Origin: Halobacillus naozhouensis
GTDB lineage: Bacteria > Bacillota > Bacilli > Bacillales > Halobacillaceae
Assembly: GCF_029714185.1 (NCBI RefSeq)
Contig: NZ_CP121671.1
Span: 2,852,001-2,916,000, forward strand
DNA length: 64,000 nt
Direction: 5' to 3'
The notes beneath the pieces were generated by a model that searched no databases, had not been told where the DNA came from, and was given only the letters and a program-made list of their open reading frames with translations. The first letter of the stretch is position 1. Each line of letters starts with the position of its first letter. Of this stretch, positions 39,081-48,672 are shown one piece after another. The position numbers and the translations under genes were made by a program.

Positions 39081-41369
39081 CTATTTCTTTTTCTTTCGTC
39101 CCTTTTTAGCAACTCCTTTATTACGGTAAAAAGGTTTATTTCCTTTTTGTTTTTTCTTTTTCTTGTTTTTTTTCTGCTCAGGAGCTTTAGATTGAATTTG
39201 AGTTGGACGAGATTTACGTTCCCGTTGCTTTCGTGGCTTCATCCCAACTACTTCAAAATCAACCACTCTTTCATCTAAGTTTACATTGACAACTTTAATG
39301 GTTATCTCATCACCAATCCTGAACATATTGCCTGTCCGTTCACCGATCATGGCAAACTGTTTTTCCTGAAAATTATAGTAATCATCTGTCAGGGTGCTCA
39401 CATGAACAAGCCCTTCTACCGTGTTAGGCAGCTCTACAAATAGGCCAAAACTCGTGACTGAACTAATAACACCTTCATACTCTTCGCCGATCTTATCTTC
39501 CATATACTCCGCTTTTTTCAAATCATCTGTTTCGCGCTCAGCATCAACAGCAGCCCGCTCCATCTCAGAGGAATGTTTAGCGATTTCAGGAAGCTGGTCT
39601 TTCCAATGCTTCCGCGTTTTATAATCCAATTGATCTTCCACCAGATAGGTCCGGATTAACCGATGTACGATCAAATCAGGATACCTCCGAATCGGTGAGG
39701 TGAAATGGGTGTAAAATTCTGTTGAGAGACCGAAGTGACCAAGACTCTGCGGATCATATTTCGCTTGCTGCATGGAACGAAGCATCAGCTTCGAAATAAT
39801 CATTTCCTCTTGTGTCTCTTTTACTTCCTCGAGCACTTTTTGCAAGGCTTGCGGGTGAATATTATCCGCTGATCCTTTAACTGCAAAACCTAAATTAGCT
39901 ACAAATTCAAAGAAGTTTTGTAATTTTGATTCATCCGGGTCCTCGTGTACACGGTGAATGAATGGCACTTCCATCCAATGAAAATGTTCAGCCACAGTCT
40001 CGTTGGCAGCGAGCATGAACTCTTCGATCAGACGTTCAGCTACGGAACGTTCACGGATTTTAACGTCCACAGCTTTGCCTTCTTCATCAACGATGACACC
40101 AGCTTCCTTAAAGTCAAAATCAATCGCACCGCGGCCAAAACGCTTCTTACGTAAAATTGCCGCCAGTCCTTCCATTTCACGAAACATCGGCACAAGATCT
40201 TTATACTTCTCAATGAGTTCTTCATCATTGTCCTCTAGTATGGAGTTGACATCTCGATAAGTCATTCGTTCGTTCGTTTTAATGACACTTTGAAAAATTT
40301 CATGCCCGACTACGTCGCCACGGTTATTGATTTCCATCTCACACGATAATGTTAAGCGATCGACCTGGGGATTAAGCGAACAAATCCCATTTGATAATCG
40401 ATGGGGGATCATGGGAATCACGCGGTCAACTAAGTAGACACTCGTCGCCCGTTCCCGAGCTTCCTTATCAATTGGAGAATTCTCTTCAACATAATAGGAT
40501 ACATCAGCAATATGGACACCCAATTTATAATGTCCATTGTCAAGTCTTTTTACAGTTACCGCATCATCTAAATCCTTGGCATCCGCTCCATCAATCGTTA
40601 CGATCGTCTCATCCCGAAGATCGCGACGGTTACTGAATTCACCCTCCGAAATTTGATCAGGTGTCTGCCCTGCCTGCTCGAGAACTTCCTCTGGAAATTC
40701 GGTCTTGATTCCGTGCTTATGAATAATTGAAATAATATCGATCCCGGGATCGTTTTTATGCCCCAGTATCTCCACCACTTCACCTTCTGCACTCATCCGC
40801 TCTTCGGGAAACTTAGTAATTGAGACAATGACTTTGTGACCCTCTATCGCCCCGTTTGTTTGGCCTTTAGGTATGAATATATCATTGGGAATCCGTTTAT
40901 CATCGGCAACAACAAATCCAAAGTTGCGGCTAGATTCAAACGTTCCGACCACCCTTGTGGTAGCACGCTCCACAATCCGGATAACCGTCCCTTCCGGCCG
41001 CTGGCCATTCTCATCCCGCTTTTCAATACGGACGAGTACCGTGTCATTGTTCATAGCCGAATGTAAATCAGAATGATGAATATAAACATCATCCTTACTA
41101 TCATCCTCAGGGAGCAGGAACGCAAAACCCTTGGCATGCATTTGGATCCTGCCTCGGATTAAATTCATCTTCTCAGGCAGCCCGAAGCGGTTTTTCCTCG
41201 TCCGAACAAGTTCCCCCTGTTCTTCTAACTGGTTAAGAGCTTTCATAAGGTCCTTAAACTCGTCTGATCCCTCAAGCTCTAACGCCTCTTCAAGTTCACT
41301 CACCGACAAAGGTTTAGTTGCTTTTTCGTTAAAGTATTCTTGTACTTTTTGTGTTAACTCATTGTTCAT
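39081..41369 (-). CDS. rnr: Ribonuclease R
   Basis: A 762-residue 3'-5' exoribonuclease that degrades structured RNA, including transcripts released by tmRNA. Domains in order: N-terminal winged helix (to about 70), cold-shock domains (LIRGRIQMHAKGFAFLLPED; VVGTFESSRNFGFVVADD), RNB catalytic domain with metal-binding aspartates in TIDGADAKDLDDAVTV, S1 domain (YEGVISSVTSFGLFVEL) and a Lys-rich tail (KKNKKKKKQKGNK). The frame opens at 41420, but AAAGGAGGT precedes the ATG at 41369. It follows est by 41 bases in the secG-est-rnr block. Confidence 0.96.
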   Translation of the reverse strand: MNNELTQKVQEYFNEKATKPLSVSELEEALELEGSDEFKDLMKALNQLEEQGELVRTRKNRFGLPEKMNLIRGRIQMHAKGFAFLLPEDDSKDDVYIHHSDLHSAMNNDTVLVRIEKRDENGQRPEGTVIRIVERATTRVVGTFESSRNFGFVVADDKRIPNDIFIPKGQTNGAIEGHKVIVSITKFPEERMSAEGEVVEILGHKNDPGIDIISIIHKHGIKTEFPEEVLEQAGQTPDQISEGEFSNRRDLRDETIVTIDGADAKDLDDAVTVKRLDNGHYKLGVHIADVSYYVEENSPIDKEARERATSVYLVDRVIPMIPHRLSNGICSLNPQVDRLTLSCEMEINNRGDVVGHEIFQSVIKTNERMTYRDVNSILEDNDEELIEKYKDLVPMFREMEGLAAILRKKRFGRGAIDFDFKEAGVIVDEEGKAVDVKIRERSVAERLIEEFMLAANETVAEHFHWMEVPFIHRVHEDPDESKLQNFFEFVANLGFAVKGSADNIHPQALQKVLEEVKETQEEMIISKLMLRSMQQAKYDPQSLGHFGLSTEFYTHFTSPIRRYPDLIVHRLIRTYLVEDQLDYKTRKHWKDQLPEIAKHSSEMERAAVDAERETDDLKKAEYMEDKIGEEYEGVISSVTSFGLFVELPNTVEGLVHVSTLTDDYYNFQEKQFAMIGERTGNMFRIGDEITIKVVNVNLDERVVDFEVVGMKPRKQRERKSRPTQIQSKAPEQKKNKKKKKQKGNKPFYRNKGVAKKGRKKKK

Positions 41370-41410
41370 ATTAATCTTACCTCCTTTAAGCAAAGGACAA
41401 GACTCTGATC

Positions 41411-42154
41411 CTAAGACCAATCAAGGGATTCAAGAAACGCGAGGATGTCCTCATGGAGCTGTTCTTTTTCTTTATCCATTGTGATCACATGGCCAGAGTT
41501 TTTGTACCATTTGATATCCTTTTGATCGGACTCTAATTGCTCATAAATATAATTAGCACTTTCTGTATTAATCATCTCATCTTCTTCAGCTTGTACGATA
41601 AAAGCCGGTGTGTAGATTTGATCGACTTCATCATGGACTCTTGTGATAAATTGTCCAAGCTGTTTAAACATATCTTCTGATTCATCTAATAATTGCTGAA
41701 CTTCCGCTTCAATTGTATCCTTGTCTTTTCCCTCTAATTGTTTGTATTGCTTCGCTTTAAACTGGAAACCCTGGGTCAGCTGTGTTTCATTATCAAAGAA
41801 CATGGGTGCACACATTGTCACAATACCCTTAATAGGCTCTGAGTATGCAAGTTTCAGCCCAAGAACTCCTCCCAGTGACAGACCGGCCACTGCAATTTGT
41901 GAATACCCTAATTCGCGTAAGTGGGTTAATGCATCCTTAACATCTGTCCACCATTGCTCTGGAGTCACATCAATCAGCGCCTCTAATTCTTGTCCGTGGC
42001 CACGGTAAATAGGTGCATGACTCGTATACCCATGCTTTTGTAGAAATCGTCCAAGCATCCGTACATCAGCAGAATGACCCGTAAATCCATGGAGTAATAA
42101 TACCGCACGATCTCCCGCTTCAAATGTAAATGGTTCTGGTTGTTTTATTTTCAT
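41411..42154 (-). CDS. est: Carboxylesterase
   Basis: A 247-residue alpha/beta hydrolase of the Est30/YvaK type. Oxyanion-hole LLLHGFTG (19-26), nucleophile Ser93 in GLSLGG, acidic residue in IVQAEEDEMI, and catalytic His in KNSGHVITMD. It hydrolyses short- to medium-chain esters in the cytoplasm; its physiological role is unclear. Its place between secG and rnr is conserved in Bacillaceae. A hairpin lies between it and secG, so it may be transcribed partly by read-through. Confidence 0.92.
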   Translation of the reverse strand: MKIKQPEPFTFEAGDRAVLLLHGFTGHSADVRMLGRFLQKHGYTSHAPIYRGHGQELEALIDVTPEQWWTDVKDALTHLRELGYSQIAVAGLSLGGVLGLKLAYSEPIKGIVTMCAPMFFDNETQLTQGFQFKAKQYKQLEGKDKDTIEAEVQQLLDESEDMFKQLGQFITRVHDEVDQIYTPAFIVQAEEDEMINTESANYIYEQLESDQKDIKWYKNSGHVITMDKEKEQLHEDILAFLESLDWS

Positions 42155-42273
42155 ATTCGTTTGCTCTCCTTACTTCAACTATTTCCTTAAATGAAAAGTT
42201 TCATTCTTGATTTGCAATGTTTCTATCTTACCAAATTCAGTCACAAATCACATCAGATTAATTATCCCATTCA

Positions 42274-42307
42274 AAAAGCCGTGCTTTTTTACATAAGCAC
42301 GGCTTTT
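42274..42307 (-). terminator. Terminator after secG
   Basis: AAAAGCCGTGCTT and AAGCACGGCTTTT form a 13-bp stem with an eight-base loop, with a T-rich flank on the minus strand. Confidence 0.85.
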
Positions 42308-42324
42308 CATACATTTATTTAAGT

Positions 42325-42558
42325 CTATCCTAATACGTAAGCTGCCAAAAAAGAAAGGACAAAGAATAAGACGCCGGTTACGACAGTAGCACGATGAAGA
42401 ACGGCATCGATTCCGCGTGCTTTCTGTTTGCCAAACAATTGTTCAGCTCCTCCAGAAATAGCACCAGATAACCCGGCACTTTTCCCAGATTGTAATAGCA
42501 CAAGAACAATTAAGGCAACCGTATCAATCGCTAATAGAGTAATTGCAAGTGTTTCCAT
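42325..42558 (-). CDS. secG: Preprotein translocase subunit SecG
   Basis: A 77-residue membrane protein with two helices (about 2-20 and 55-75) and the conserved loop LLQSGKSAGLSGAISGGAEQLFGKQKARGID. It is part of SecYEG and facilitates SecA-driven export. The frame is open further upstream, but GGAGGTG lies before the ATG at 42558 and the family starts METLAITLL-like. It is the first gene of the secG-est-rnr block; its promoter must lie in the 250 bases before fruR. Confidence 0.95.
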   Translation of the reverse strand: METLAITLLAIDTVALIVLVLLQSGKSAGLSGAISGGAEQLFGKQKARGIDAVLHRATVVTGVLFFVLSFLAAYVLG

Positions 42559-42700
42559 GATGTGCCAACACCTCCTAAAGACGAACAAGTAACTATTTTT
42601 AAATGTAGCATAAAAGCCCTTGATCAGCAAGAAAATAAAGATGATTAAAGGATATTACAAGAATATTTTCGGAAAGTTAAACATAGTTGCAATAGTCTTT

Positions 42701-42758
42701 GATCGTTTTTGACATAATTTTGATTGATGATGATTATAATTGGTTGTTTATGATTGAT
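42701..42758 (+). promoter_or_regulatory. Putative fru operon promoter/FruR operator region
   Basis: A TATAAT (42735-42740) lies among repeated TGAT-rich words: TTTGATCG (42699-42706), and TGATTGAT at 42721-42728 and again 30 bases later at 42751-42758. DeoR-family FruR proteins bind tandem repeats of this kind. The best -35 (TTGACA, 42709-42714) is 20 bases from the -10, which is long, so the assignment is tentative. Confidence 0.4.
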
Positions 42759-42815
42759 TTTTGTAAAGGCTTACCTTAAAATATAGTTAAAAGGATTGAG
42801 AAGGGAGGGAATTGA

Positions 42816-43565
42816 TTGTTAACACCTGAACGACATCAATTAATTCTTGAATTAATTCAAGAACATCATACCGTTACAATCAAGCAGCTTGTAGAGCATA
42901 CAACATCCTCTGAATCGACTATCAGACGTGATTTGGATCAATTAGAGCAGTTAGGGAAGCTTAAACGGGTACATGGCGGTGCCTCGTTAAGACAAGCTGC
43001 AAGCGAAGAACCAACACTACGAGAAAAAACAACCAAAAACCATCAGGAAAAGGTTTCAATTGCAGCCATGGCTGCCTCTATGGTCCGAAATGGTGAGTGT
43101 ATTTTTATTGATGCCGGGTCCACAACCTACGAAATGATCCCCCATTTATCGGATAAAAACATTACTGTCGTTACTAATGGATTGAATCACCTTAATGCCC
43201 TTACCAGCCATTCAATTCCTACCTATGTTCTTGGAGGCTTCGTTAAGCAGCGGACTAGAGCAGTAGTTGGGACCATGGCTTTAAAAAATTTAGAGCAATA
43301 TCGATATGACCAATGTTTTCTTGGAGTAAATGGTCTCACCCTGGAAGATGGTTTTACTACTCCTGATCCTGAGGAGGCAGCCATTAAACGAACAGCGCTA
43401 TCTCTTTCCCAAAAGCGATTTGTTCTGGCTGACCACTCTAAGTTTGAGGAAGTCGCATTTTCACAAATTGCTGATTTGAGGGAAGCAAGCATCATTACAA
43501 ATTACCAGGGTGCTTTATCCGCTTCTTATAAGGAAAAAACTAGCCTAAAGGTTGTGACACCATGA
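42816..43565 (+). CDS. fruR: DeoR-family fructose operon repressor
   Basis: 249 residues. N-terminal DeoR helix-turn-helix (RHQLILELIQEHHTVTIKQLVE, then SESTIRRDLDQLEQLGKLKRVHGGA), and a C-terminal sugar-phosphate isomerase-like sensor with FIDAGSTTYEMIPHL, VVTNGLNHLNAL, CFLGVNGLTLEDGFTTPDPEEAAIKR and VLADHSKFEEVAF. Fructose 1-phosphate is the known inducer of FruR proteins. It starts with TTG, six bases after GGGAGGG. First gene of the operon, overlapping fruK by four bases, so it is autoregulated. Confidence 0.93.
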   Translation: MLTPERHQLILELIQEHHTVTIKQLVEHTTSSESTIRRDLDQLEQLGKLKRVHGGASLRQAASEEPTLREKTTKNHQEKVSIAAMAASMVRNGECIFIDAGSTTYEMIPHLSDKNITVVTNGLNHLNALTSHSIPTYVLGGFVKQRTRAVVGTMALKNLEQYRYDQCFLGVNGLTLEDGFTTPDPEEAAIKRTALSLSQKRFVLADHSKFEEVAFSQIADLREASIITNYQGALSASYKEKTSLKVVTP

Positions 43566-44503
43566 TTTATACCTGTACATTAAATCCTTCGATTGACTAT
43601 ATCATGCACGTCGATCAAATCCAGCTCGGTGAGTTGAACCGCGCAGATAAAACGTTATATTACCCCGGAGGGAAAGGGATTAACGTCTCCCGAGTGATGG
43701 CAAGACTATCCGTTCAAAACACGGCACTTGGCTACCTTGGGAAATTTACCGGAAAGTTCATCACAGACTTTCTAGACGGGGAAAATGTCCAGCACCATTT
43801 TGTTGACACAGGGCAATATACAAGGATTAACGTCAAGCTAAAAGGTGATCAGGAATCCGAAATTAACGGTCCTGGTCCAGAGATAGATTCCATCCAGCTG
43901 GGTGAATTACTGGCAAAATTTAAAGAGTTGAACAAAAACGATATTCTCGTTCTGGCAGGGAGTGTGCCCTCCTCTCTCCCGAAAGATTTTTATTCCCAAA
44001 TATCCGAGATCTGCGAAATGAATGGAGTGTTACTTGCAGTAGACACTTCTGGGGAAGCATTGAAACAACTGGTTGGGAAAGATTTATTTTTATTAAAACC
44101 AAATGATTATGAGCTTGGAACCTTGTTTAACACAACTATCGAAACGAAAGAACAAGCTGCTTATTATGCAAAAATGCTTGTACAGCAGGGAACGAGACAC
44201 GTCATCGTTTCCATGGGCGGCAAAGGGGCTGTTTATGTAAATGAACATGAGCAGTTGTATGCGACCGTTCCTCAAGGAACCGTTAAAAATTCTGTAGGAG
44301 CTGGTGATTCGGTTGTTGCTGGATTTATCTCTGCCCTATCTTTAAACAAGGAAATGAAAGAAGCCTTTAGATATGGAGTAGCAGCTGGTAGCGCCACAGC
44401 TTTCCAGGATGACTTATGCCATCATTCAGACGTGGAGAAGTTATTAAACCAAGTAACCATTACCCCACTTCATAAGGAGGGAAAAACAAATGAAAATTAC
44501 TGA
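43562..44503 (+). CDS. fruK: 1-phosphofructokinase
   Basis: A 313-residue PfkB-family sugar kinase that converts fructose 1-phosphate to fructose 1,6-bisphosphate. The first PfkB signature is GGKGINVSRVMARL and the second SVGAGDSVVAGFISAL, whose Asp is the catalytic base. The N-terminus MIYTCTLNPSIDY is typical of FruK. It lies between fruR (ATGA overlap) and fruA (14-base overlap), so the three are translationally coupled. It processes the product of the FruA PTS. Confidence 0.95.
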   Translation: MIYTCTLNPSIDYIMHVDQIQLGELNRADKTLYYPGGKGINVSRVMARLSVQNTALGYLGKFTGKFITDFLDGENVQHHFVDTGQYTRINVKLKGDQESEINGPGPEIDSIQLGELLAKFKELNKNDILVLAGSVPSSLPKDFYSQISEICEMNGVLLAVDTSGEALKQLVGKDLFLLKPNDYELGTLFNTTIETKEQAAYYAKMLVQQGTRHVIVSMGGKGAVYVNEHEQLYATVPQGTVKNSVGAGDSVVAGFISALSLNKEMKEAFRYGVAAGSATAFQDDLCHHSDVEKLLNQVTITPLHKEGKTNENY

Positions 44504-46379
44504 TCTTTTAACGACGAAAACGATTATTTTGAATATGAGCGCTGCTTCAAAGCCTGAAGCTATTGATGAGCTAATCGGTAAGCTGGATAAAGCAGGTAAG
44601 CTTTCTGACCGGGATGAGTACAAGAAGGCTATTGAAGCACGTGAACAGCAGAGTACTACAGGTATTGGAGAAGGTATTGCTATCCCCCATGCCAAAACTT
44701 CCGCAGTTGCTGAACCAGCTATTGCCTTTGGACGCTCACAGGAAGGTCTTGATTATGAATCCTTAGACGGACAGCCGACCAATCTCTTTTTTATGATCGC
44801 TGCCTCTGAAGGAGCGAATCAAACCCATTTAGAAACACTATCTCGTTTATCATCGTTTTTAATGGATAAGGAATTCCGAGCTAAGCTTGAGACAGCCAAA
44901 ACTGAAAGTGATGTAATTGAAGCGATTAACGCGAAAGAGGCAGAGGAAGATGAGGAGGAAGAATTATCTTCTCCTGAAGGGAAAATCCTTGCTATCACTG
45001 CTTGCCCTACTGGGATCGCTCATACGTACATGGCTGCAGATAAACTTAAAGATACGGCCAAAGAAATGGGAATCAACATTAAAGTCCAGACTAACGGCTC
45101 AAGTGGTGTAAAAAACCGACTGACTGAAGAGGACATCTCCGCGGCTGACGCGATCATCGTTGCGGCTGATACTAAAGTGGATATGAGCGGTTTTAATGGA
45201 AAGCCAGTTATTGAAGTTCCGGTTGCAAAAGCCATCCATGAACCGGAAGACTTACTCAATAAAGCCGTCAATAAAGATGCTCCTGTCTATCAGGAGGATG
45301 GGAACAGTTCAGACTCGTCGTCCGGTGACAAAAATCAGCGAACTGGATTTTATAAGCACCTTATGAATGGGGTCTCAAACATGCTTCCATTCGTTGTCGG
45401 TGGTGGTATTCTGATTGCGATCTCTTTCTTCTTCGGGATTAACGCGGCTAACCCCGACAGTGATCAATACAACCGCTTTGCTGAAATGCTAAGTATCATT
45501 GGCGGCGGCAATGCTATGTTCCTGCTCGTACCTGTTTTAGCAGGGTTTATAGCCTCCAGTATCGCAGATCGCCCTGGATTTGCCCCAGGTATGGTCGGTG
45601 GTTTAATTGCGATCACTTCAGGTACAGATGGAACAGGCTCTGGATTTCTTGGTGGTTTAATTGCTGGTTTCTTAGCAGGTTATCTAACCGTTGGGATTAA
45701 AAAAGTGCTGGCTGGATTACCAAATGTACTGGATGGACTTAAAACTGTTCTCTTCTATCCCGTGTTATCTATTTTTGGAACAGGGATGATTATGTTACTC
45801 ATTAACCCTCCTCTCACTAGCATTTATACAGGTTTACTCAGCTGGCTTGAGGGGTTAAGCGGTGCGAACATCGCCCTTGTCGGACTGATTTTAGGCGGAA
45901 TGATGGCCGTAGATATGGGTGGACCTATCAATAAAGCAGCTTATACCTTCGGGTTAGCTACACTTCAAGCCGGAAATTATGAATTTATTGCTATTGTCAT
46001 GGCTGGAGGAATGGTTCCTCCATTAGCAATGGCGATTTCAACGACGCTTTTCAAAAATAAATATTCCGATCAAGAACGGGAAACAGGGAAAACAGCCTAT
46101 GCTCTTGGTGCCTTTTTCATTACTGAAGGAGCGATTCCATTCGCTGCTGCCGATCCAGGCAGAGTCATTCCGTCCATGGTTGTTGGCTCTGCATTAACAG
46201 GCATGCTGACAGCATTATTCAGTATCCACCTTACAGCCCCTCACGGAGGAATCGTTGTAATCGGATTAGTTCAAGGCGGCCTAACTAAAGCGATGCTCTA
46301 CATCCTGGCTATTCTCATCGGCTCAATTGTGGCTGCAATTATAGTAGGATTCTTGAAAAAAGACCTGCGAAAGGCTTAA
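44490..46379 (+). CDS. fruA: Fructose PTS enzyme IIABC
   Basis: 629 residues carrying all three PTS domains. EIIA (1-150) has active His67 in GIAIPHAKT. EIIB (about 165-265) has phospho-Cys172 in AITACPTGIAHTYMAADKL. EIIC (about 288-629) has eight or more membrane helices, including MGGPINKAAYTFG. It imports fructose as fructose 1-phosphate using phosphate passed from EI and HPr. An acidic, Ser-rich linker (QEDGNSSDSSSGDKN) joins IIB and IIC. AAGGAGG precedes the ATG. The HPr gene follows 57 bases later, which is unusual and discussed under findings. Confidence 0.95.
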   Translation: MKITDLLTTKTIILNMSAASKPEAIDELIGKLDKAGKLSDRDEYKKAIEAREQQSTTGIGEGIAIPHAKTSAVAEPAIAFGRSQEGLDYESLDGQPTNLFFMIAASEGANQTHLETLSRLSSFLMDKEFRAKLETAKTESDVIEAINAKEAEEDEEEELSSPEGKILAITACPTGIAHTYMAADKLKDTAKEMGINIKVQTNGSSGVKNRLTEEDISAADAIIVAADTKVDMSGFNGKPVIEVPVAKAIHEPEDLLNKAVNKDAPVYQEDGNSSDSSSGDKNQRTGFYKHLMNGVSNMLPFVVGGGILIAISFFFGINAANPDSDQYNRFAEMLSIIGGGNAMFLLVPVLAGFIASSIADRPGFAPGMVGGLIAITSGTDGTGSGFLGGLIAGFLAGYLTVGIKKVLAGLPNVLDGLKTVLFYPVLSIFGTGMIMLLINPPLTSIYTGLLSWLEGLSGANIALVGLILGGMMAVDMGGPINKAAYTFGLATLQAGNYEFIAIVMAGGMVPPLAMAISTTLFKNKYSDQERETGKTAYALGAFFITEGAIPFAAADPGRVIPSMVVGSALTGMLTALFSIHLTAPHGGIVVIGLVQGGLTKAMLYILAILIGSIVAAIIVGFLKKDLRKA

Positions 46380-46436
46380 AATAGTATAGTTAGGGTATCT
46401 TTGCACTAAATACCTATTTATCAAGGAGGAATAATC

Positions 46437-46703
46437 ATGGTAGAGAAAACTTTCAACATTACATCTGCTGACGGTGTTCACGCTCGTCCAGCAACCGTAC
46501 TTGTACAGAATGCAGGCAAGTATGAGTCAGATATTAACCTACATTATAAAGAGAAGGCGGTTAACTTAAAATCCATTATGGGAATTATGAGCTTAGGAAT
46601 CCCATCAGGAGCAGAAGTTAAAATTACTGCTGAAGGCAGTGACGAGCAAGAAGCGATTGATCACCTGGCAACAACAATGAAGAATGAAGGTCTGGGGGAA
46701 TAA
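46437..46703 (+). CDS. ptsH: Phosphocarrier protein HPr
   Basis: An 88-residue PTS phosphocarrier. His15 (GVHARPAT) receives phosphate from EI and passes it to EIIA. Ser46 (NLKSIMGIMSLGI) is the HPr kinase site that makes HPr-Ser46-P, the CcpA co-repressor. Strong AAGGAGG. It sits between fruA and ptsI on the same strand with short gaps, implying at least partial co-transcription with the fructose genes. The paralogue Crh is encoded at 59004. Confidence 0.97.
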   Translation: MVEKTFNITSADGVHARPATVLVQNAGKYESDINLHYKEKAVNLKSIMGIMSLGIPSGAEVKITAEGSDEQEAIDHLATTMKNEGLGE

Positions 46704-46707
46704 TTTC

Positions 46708-48426
46708 ATGACACAGCTACAGGGGATTGCAGCTTCCAGCGGTATTGCTATTGCTAAAGTATACCGCTTGGAAGCTCCAGACCTTACTTACGATAAGACG
46801 AAAATCGACCAACCTGCTGAAGAAATCAAGCGGCTTCATGAAGCGATCGATATTTCTAAAGGTGAGCTTGAAAAAATAAAAGAACATACGAAGAAAACGT
46901 TAGGAGATGAGCATGCAGAAATCTTTTCTGCACACCTGCTCGTTTTAAGTGATCCGGAACTTATCAATCCGATTGAAGATAAGATCAAATCTGAAGATGT
47001 AAATGCGGAAGCAGCACTAGATGAAACAGCGGACATGTTCATAAATATGTTTAAAAACATGGACAATGAATATATGAAAGAACGTGCAGCTGATATTCAG
47101 GATGTAACGAAACGTGTAAAGGCTCACCTGCTTAACGTCACCTTTCCTGATCCAGCATTAATTAATGAAGAAGTGGTCATTGTCGCTGATGATCTCACTC
47201 CTTCTGATACGGCACAGCTTAACAAACAGTATGTAAAAGGGTTTACGACAGATATCGGTGGCCGTACATCTCACTCTGCTATTATGGCCCGCTCTCTTGA
47301 GATTCCTGCAGTTGTTGGAACAAAGGACGTTACCAGTCAGGCTGAGAACGATTCCATGATTATCGTTGATGGAATAGACGGCGGTGTCATCCTTAACCCT
47401 TCCTCTGATGATATCGAAGCCTATCAACAGAAGCTTGCAGATTTTGAAGAGAAGAAGAGAGAATGGGCTAAACTTAAAGATGAACCAACGAAAACATCTG
47501 AAGGTGAACACGTAGAACTTGGCGCCAACATCGGGACACCTGATGATATCGAAGGTGTATTAAATAACGGCGGAGAAGGTGTTGGTCTCTATCGGACTGA
47601 GTTTCTTTATATGGGCAAAAACCAATTGCCTACAGAAGAAGAACAGTATGATGCTTACTCTTCTGTTTTGAAGCAAATGGGAGACAAACCTGTTGTCGTC
47701 CGTACACTTGATATCGGGGGCGATAAAGAACTAGAATATTTAGACCTTCCAAAAGAAATGAATCCATTCCTTGGCTTCCGTGCAATTCGCCTTTGCCTGG
47801 AACGTGATGATATATTCCGCGTTCAATTGCGTGCATTGCTGCGGGCAAGTGTCCACGGAAACTTAAAAATCATGTTCCCGATGATTGCAACATTAGATGA
47901 ATTCCGTCAGGCTAAGTCTATTCTAAATGAAGAGAAGGACAAGCTTGTTCAAGAAGGTCAGGATGTATCCGAACAAATTGAAGTAGGAATGATGGTTGAA
48001 ATTCCAGCAACCGCTGTAATTGCACGTCAGTTCGCTAAAGAAGTTGATTTCTTCAGTATTGGAACAAATGACTTGATCCAGTACACGATGGCTGCTGACC
48101 GAATGAATGAACGTGTTTCTTACTTGTATCAGCCTTATAACCCGGCTATCTTAAATCTCGTAAACAATGTAATTGAAGCAGCTCATTCAGAAGGCAAGTG
48201 GGCTGGAATGTGTGGGGAAATGGCAGGAGATGAAATTGCCATTCCATTGCTTCTTTCACTTGGATTAGACGAATTTAGTATGAGTGCCACTTCCATTTTA
48301 CCAGCACGAACCCAAATCAGATCCCTGTCTAAACAGGAGCTCGCTTCTTACAAGAATGAGATCCTATCAATGGGTACTGCGGAAGATGTTGTGGATTTCA
48401 TTAAAGATAAAGCTAATCTCGTATAG
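46708..48426 (+). CDS. ptsI: Phosphoenolpyruvate-protein phosphotransferase (enzyme I)
   Basis: 572 residues; starts PTS phosphate flow by autophosphorylation from PEP. Active-site His189 in GGRTSHSAIMARSLEIP. PEP-binding C-terminal barrel with GVGLYRTEFLYM, ADRMNERVSYLYQPYNPAIL and the catalytic Cys/Gly region GMCGEMAGDE. The ATG at 46708 lies four bases after the ptsH stop, with GGGGGAA inside the ptsH end. An in-frame upstream start at 46684 would overlap ptsH and add eight atypical residues. Strongly acidic overall. Confidence 0.96.
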   Translation: MTQLQGIAASSGIAIAKVYRLEAPDLTYDKTKIDQPAEEIKRLHEAIDISKGELEKIKEHTKKTLGDEHAEIFSAHLLVLSDPELINPIEDKIKSEDVNAEAALDETADMFINMFKNMDNEYMKERAADIQDVTKRVKAHLLNVTFPDPALINEEVVIVADDLTPSDTAQLNKQYVKGFTTDIGGRTSHSAIMARSLEIPAVVGTKDVTSQAENDSMIIVDGIDGGVILNPSSDDIEAYQQKLADFEEKKREWAKLKDEPTKTSEGEHVELGANIGTPDDIEGVLNNGGEGVGLYRTEFLYMGKNQLPTEEEQYDAYSSVLKQMGDKPVVVRTLDIGGDKELEYLDLPKEMNPFLGFRAIRLCLERDDIFRVQLRALLRASVHGNLKIMFPMIATLDEFRQAKSILNEEKDKLVQEGQDVSEQIEVGMMVEIPATAVIARQFAKEVDFFSIGTNDLIQYTMAADRMNERVSYLYQPYNPAILNLVNNVIEAAHSEGKWAGMCGEMAGDEIAIPLLLSLGLDEFSMSATSILPARTQIRSLSKQELASYKNEILSMGTAEDVVDFIKDKANLV

Positions 48427-48507
48427 AAATTACTCTTAGATTGTGGCAAAATGATCAATAGATAAAAGGTCTTCTTTTTCAAATTGTAATAGGAAAGAAG
48501 TGTTTTC

Positions 48508-48672
48508 ATGACATTTACGATCATTATGATTATTTGTGTTGCTATCGTACTCGGAGTTGCCGCTGCCTTCGCAGTAGCGATCTCAAAAGGTTACGATTAC
48601 AAACACACGGTTGATCCATTGCCGGATGAAAGTCACAATAAAGAAGAATATAAAAAATCTGATGTCCGCTGA
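48508..48672 (+). CDS. YtzI-like small membrane protein
   Basis: 54 residues: an N-terminal membrane helix (FTIIMIICVAIVLGVAAAFAVAI) followed by the motif SKGYDYKHTVDPLPDE and a charged tail. The SKGY-YKHTVDP block is what I recall from Bacillus YtzI, of unknown function. AGGAAAG precedes the ATG. It lies 82 bases after ptsI with no clear hairpin between, so it may be the last cistron of the PTS transcript. Its stop falls inside the terminator stem. Confidence 0.7.
   Translation: MTFTIIMIICVAIVLGVAAAFAVAISKGYDYKHTVDPLPDESHNKEEYKKSDVR

Noticed and set aside
46684..46707. Upstream start of ptsI overlapping ptsH
   Set aside because: It would add eight residues not typical of enzyme I; the ATG at 46708 has a suitable site and gives normal length.
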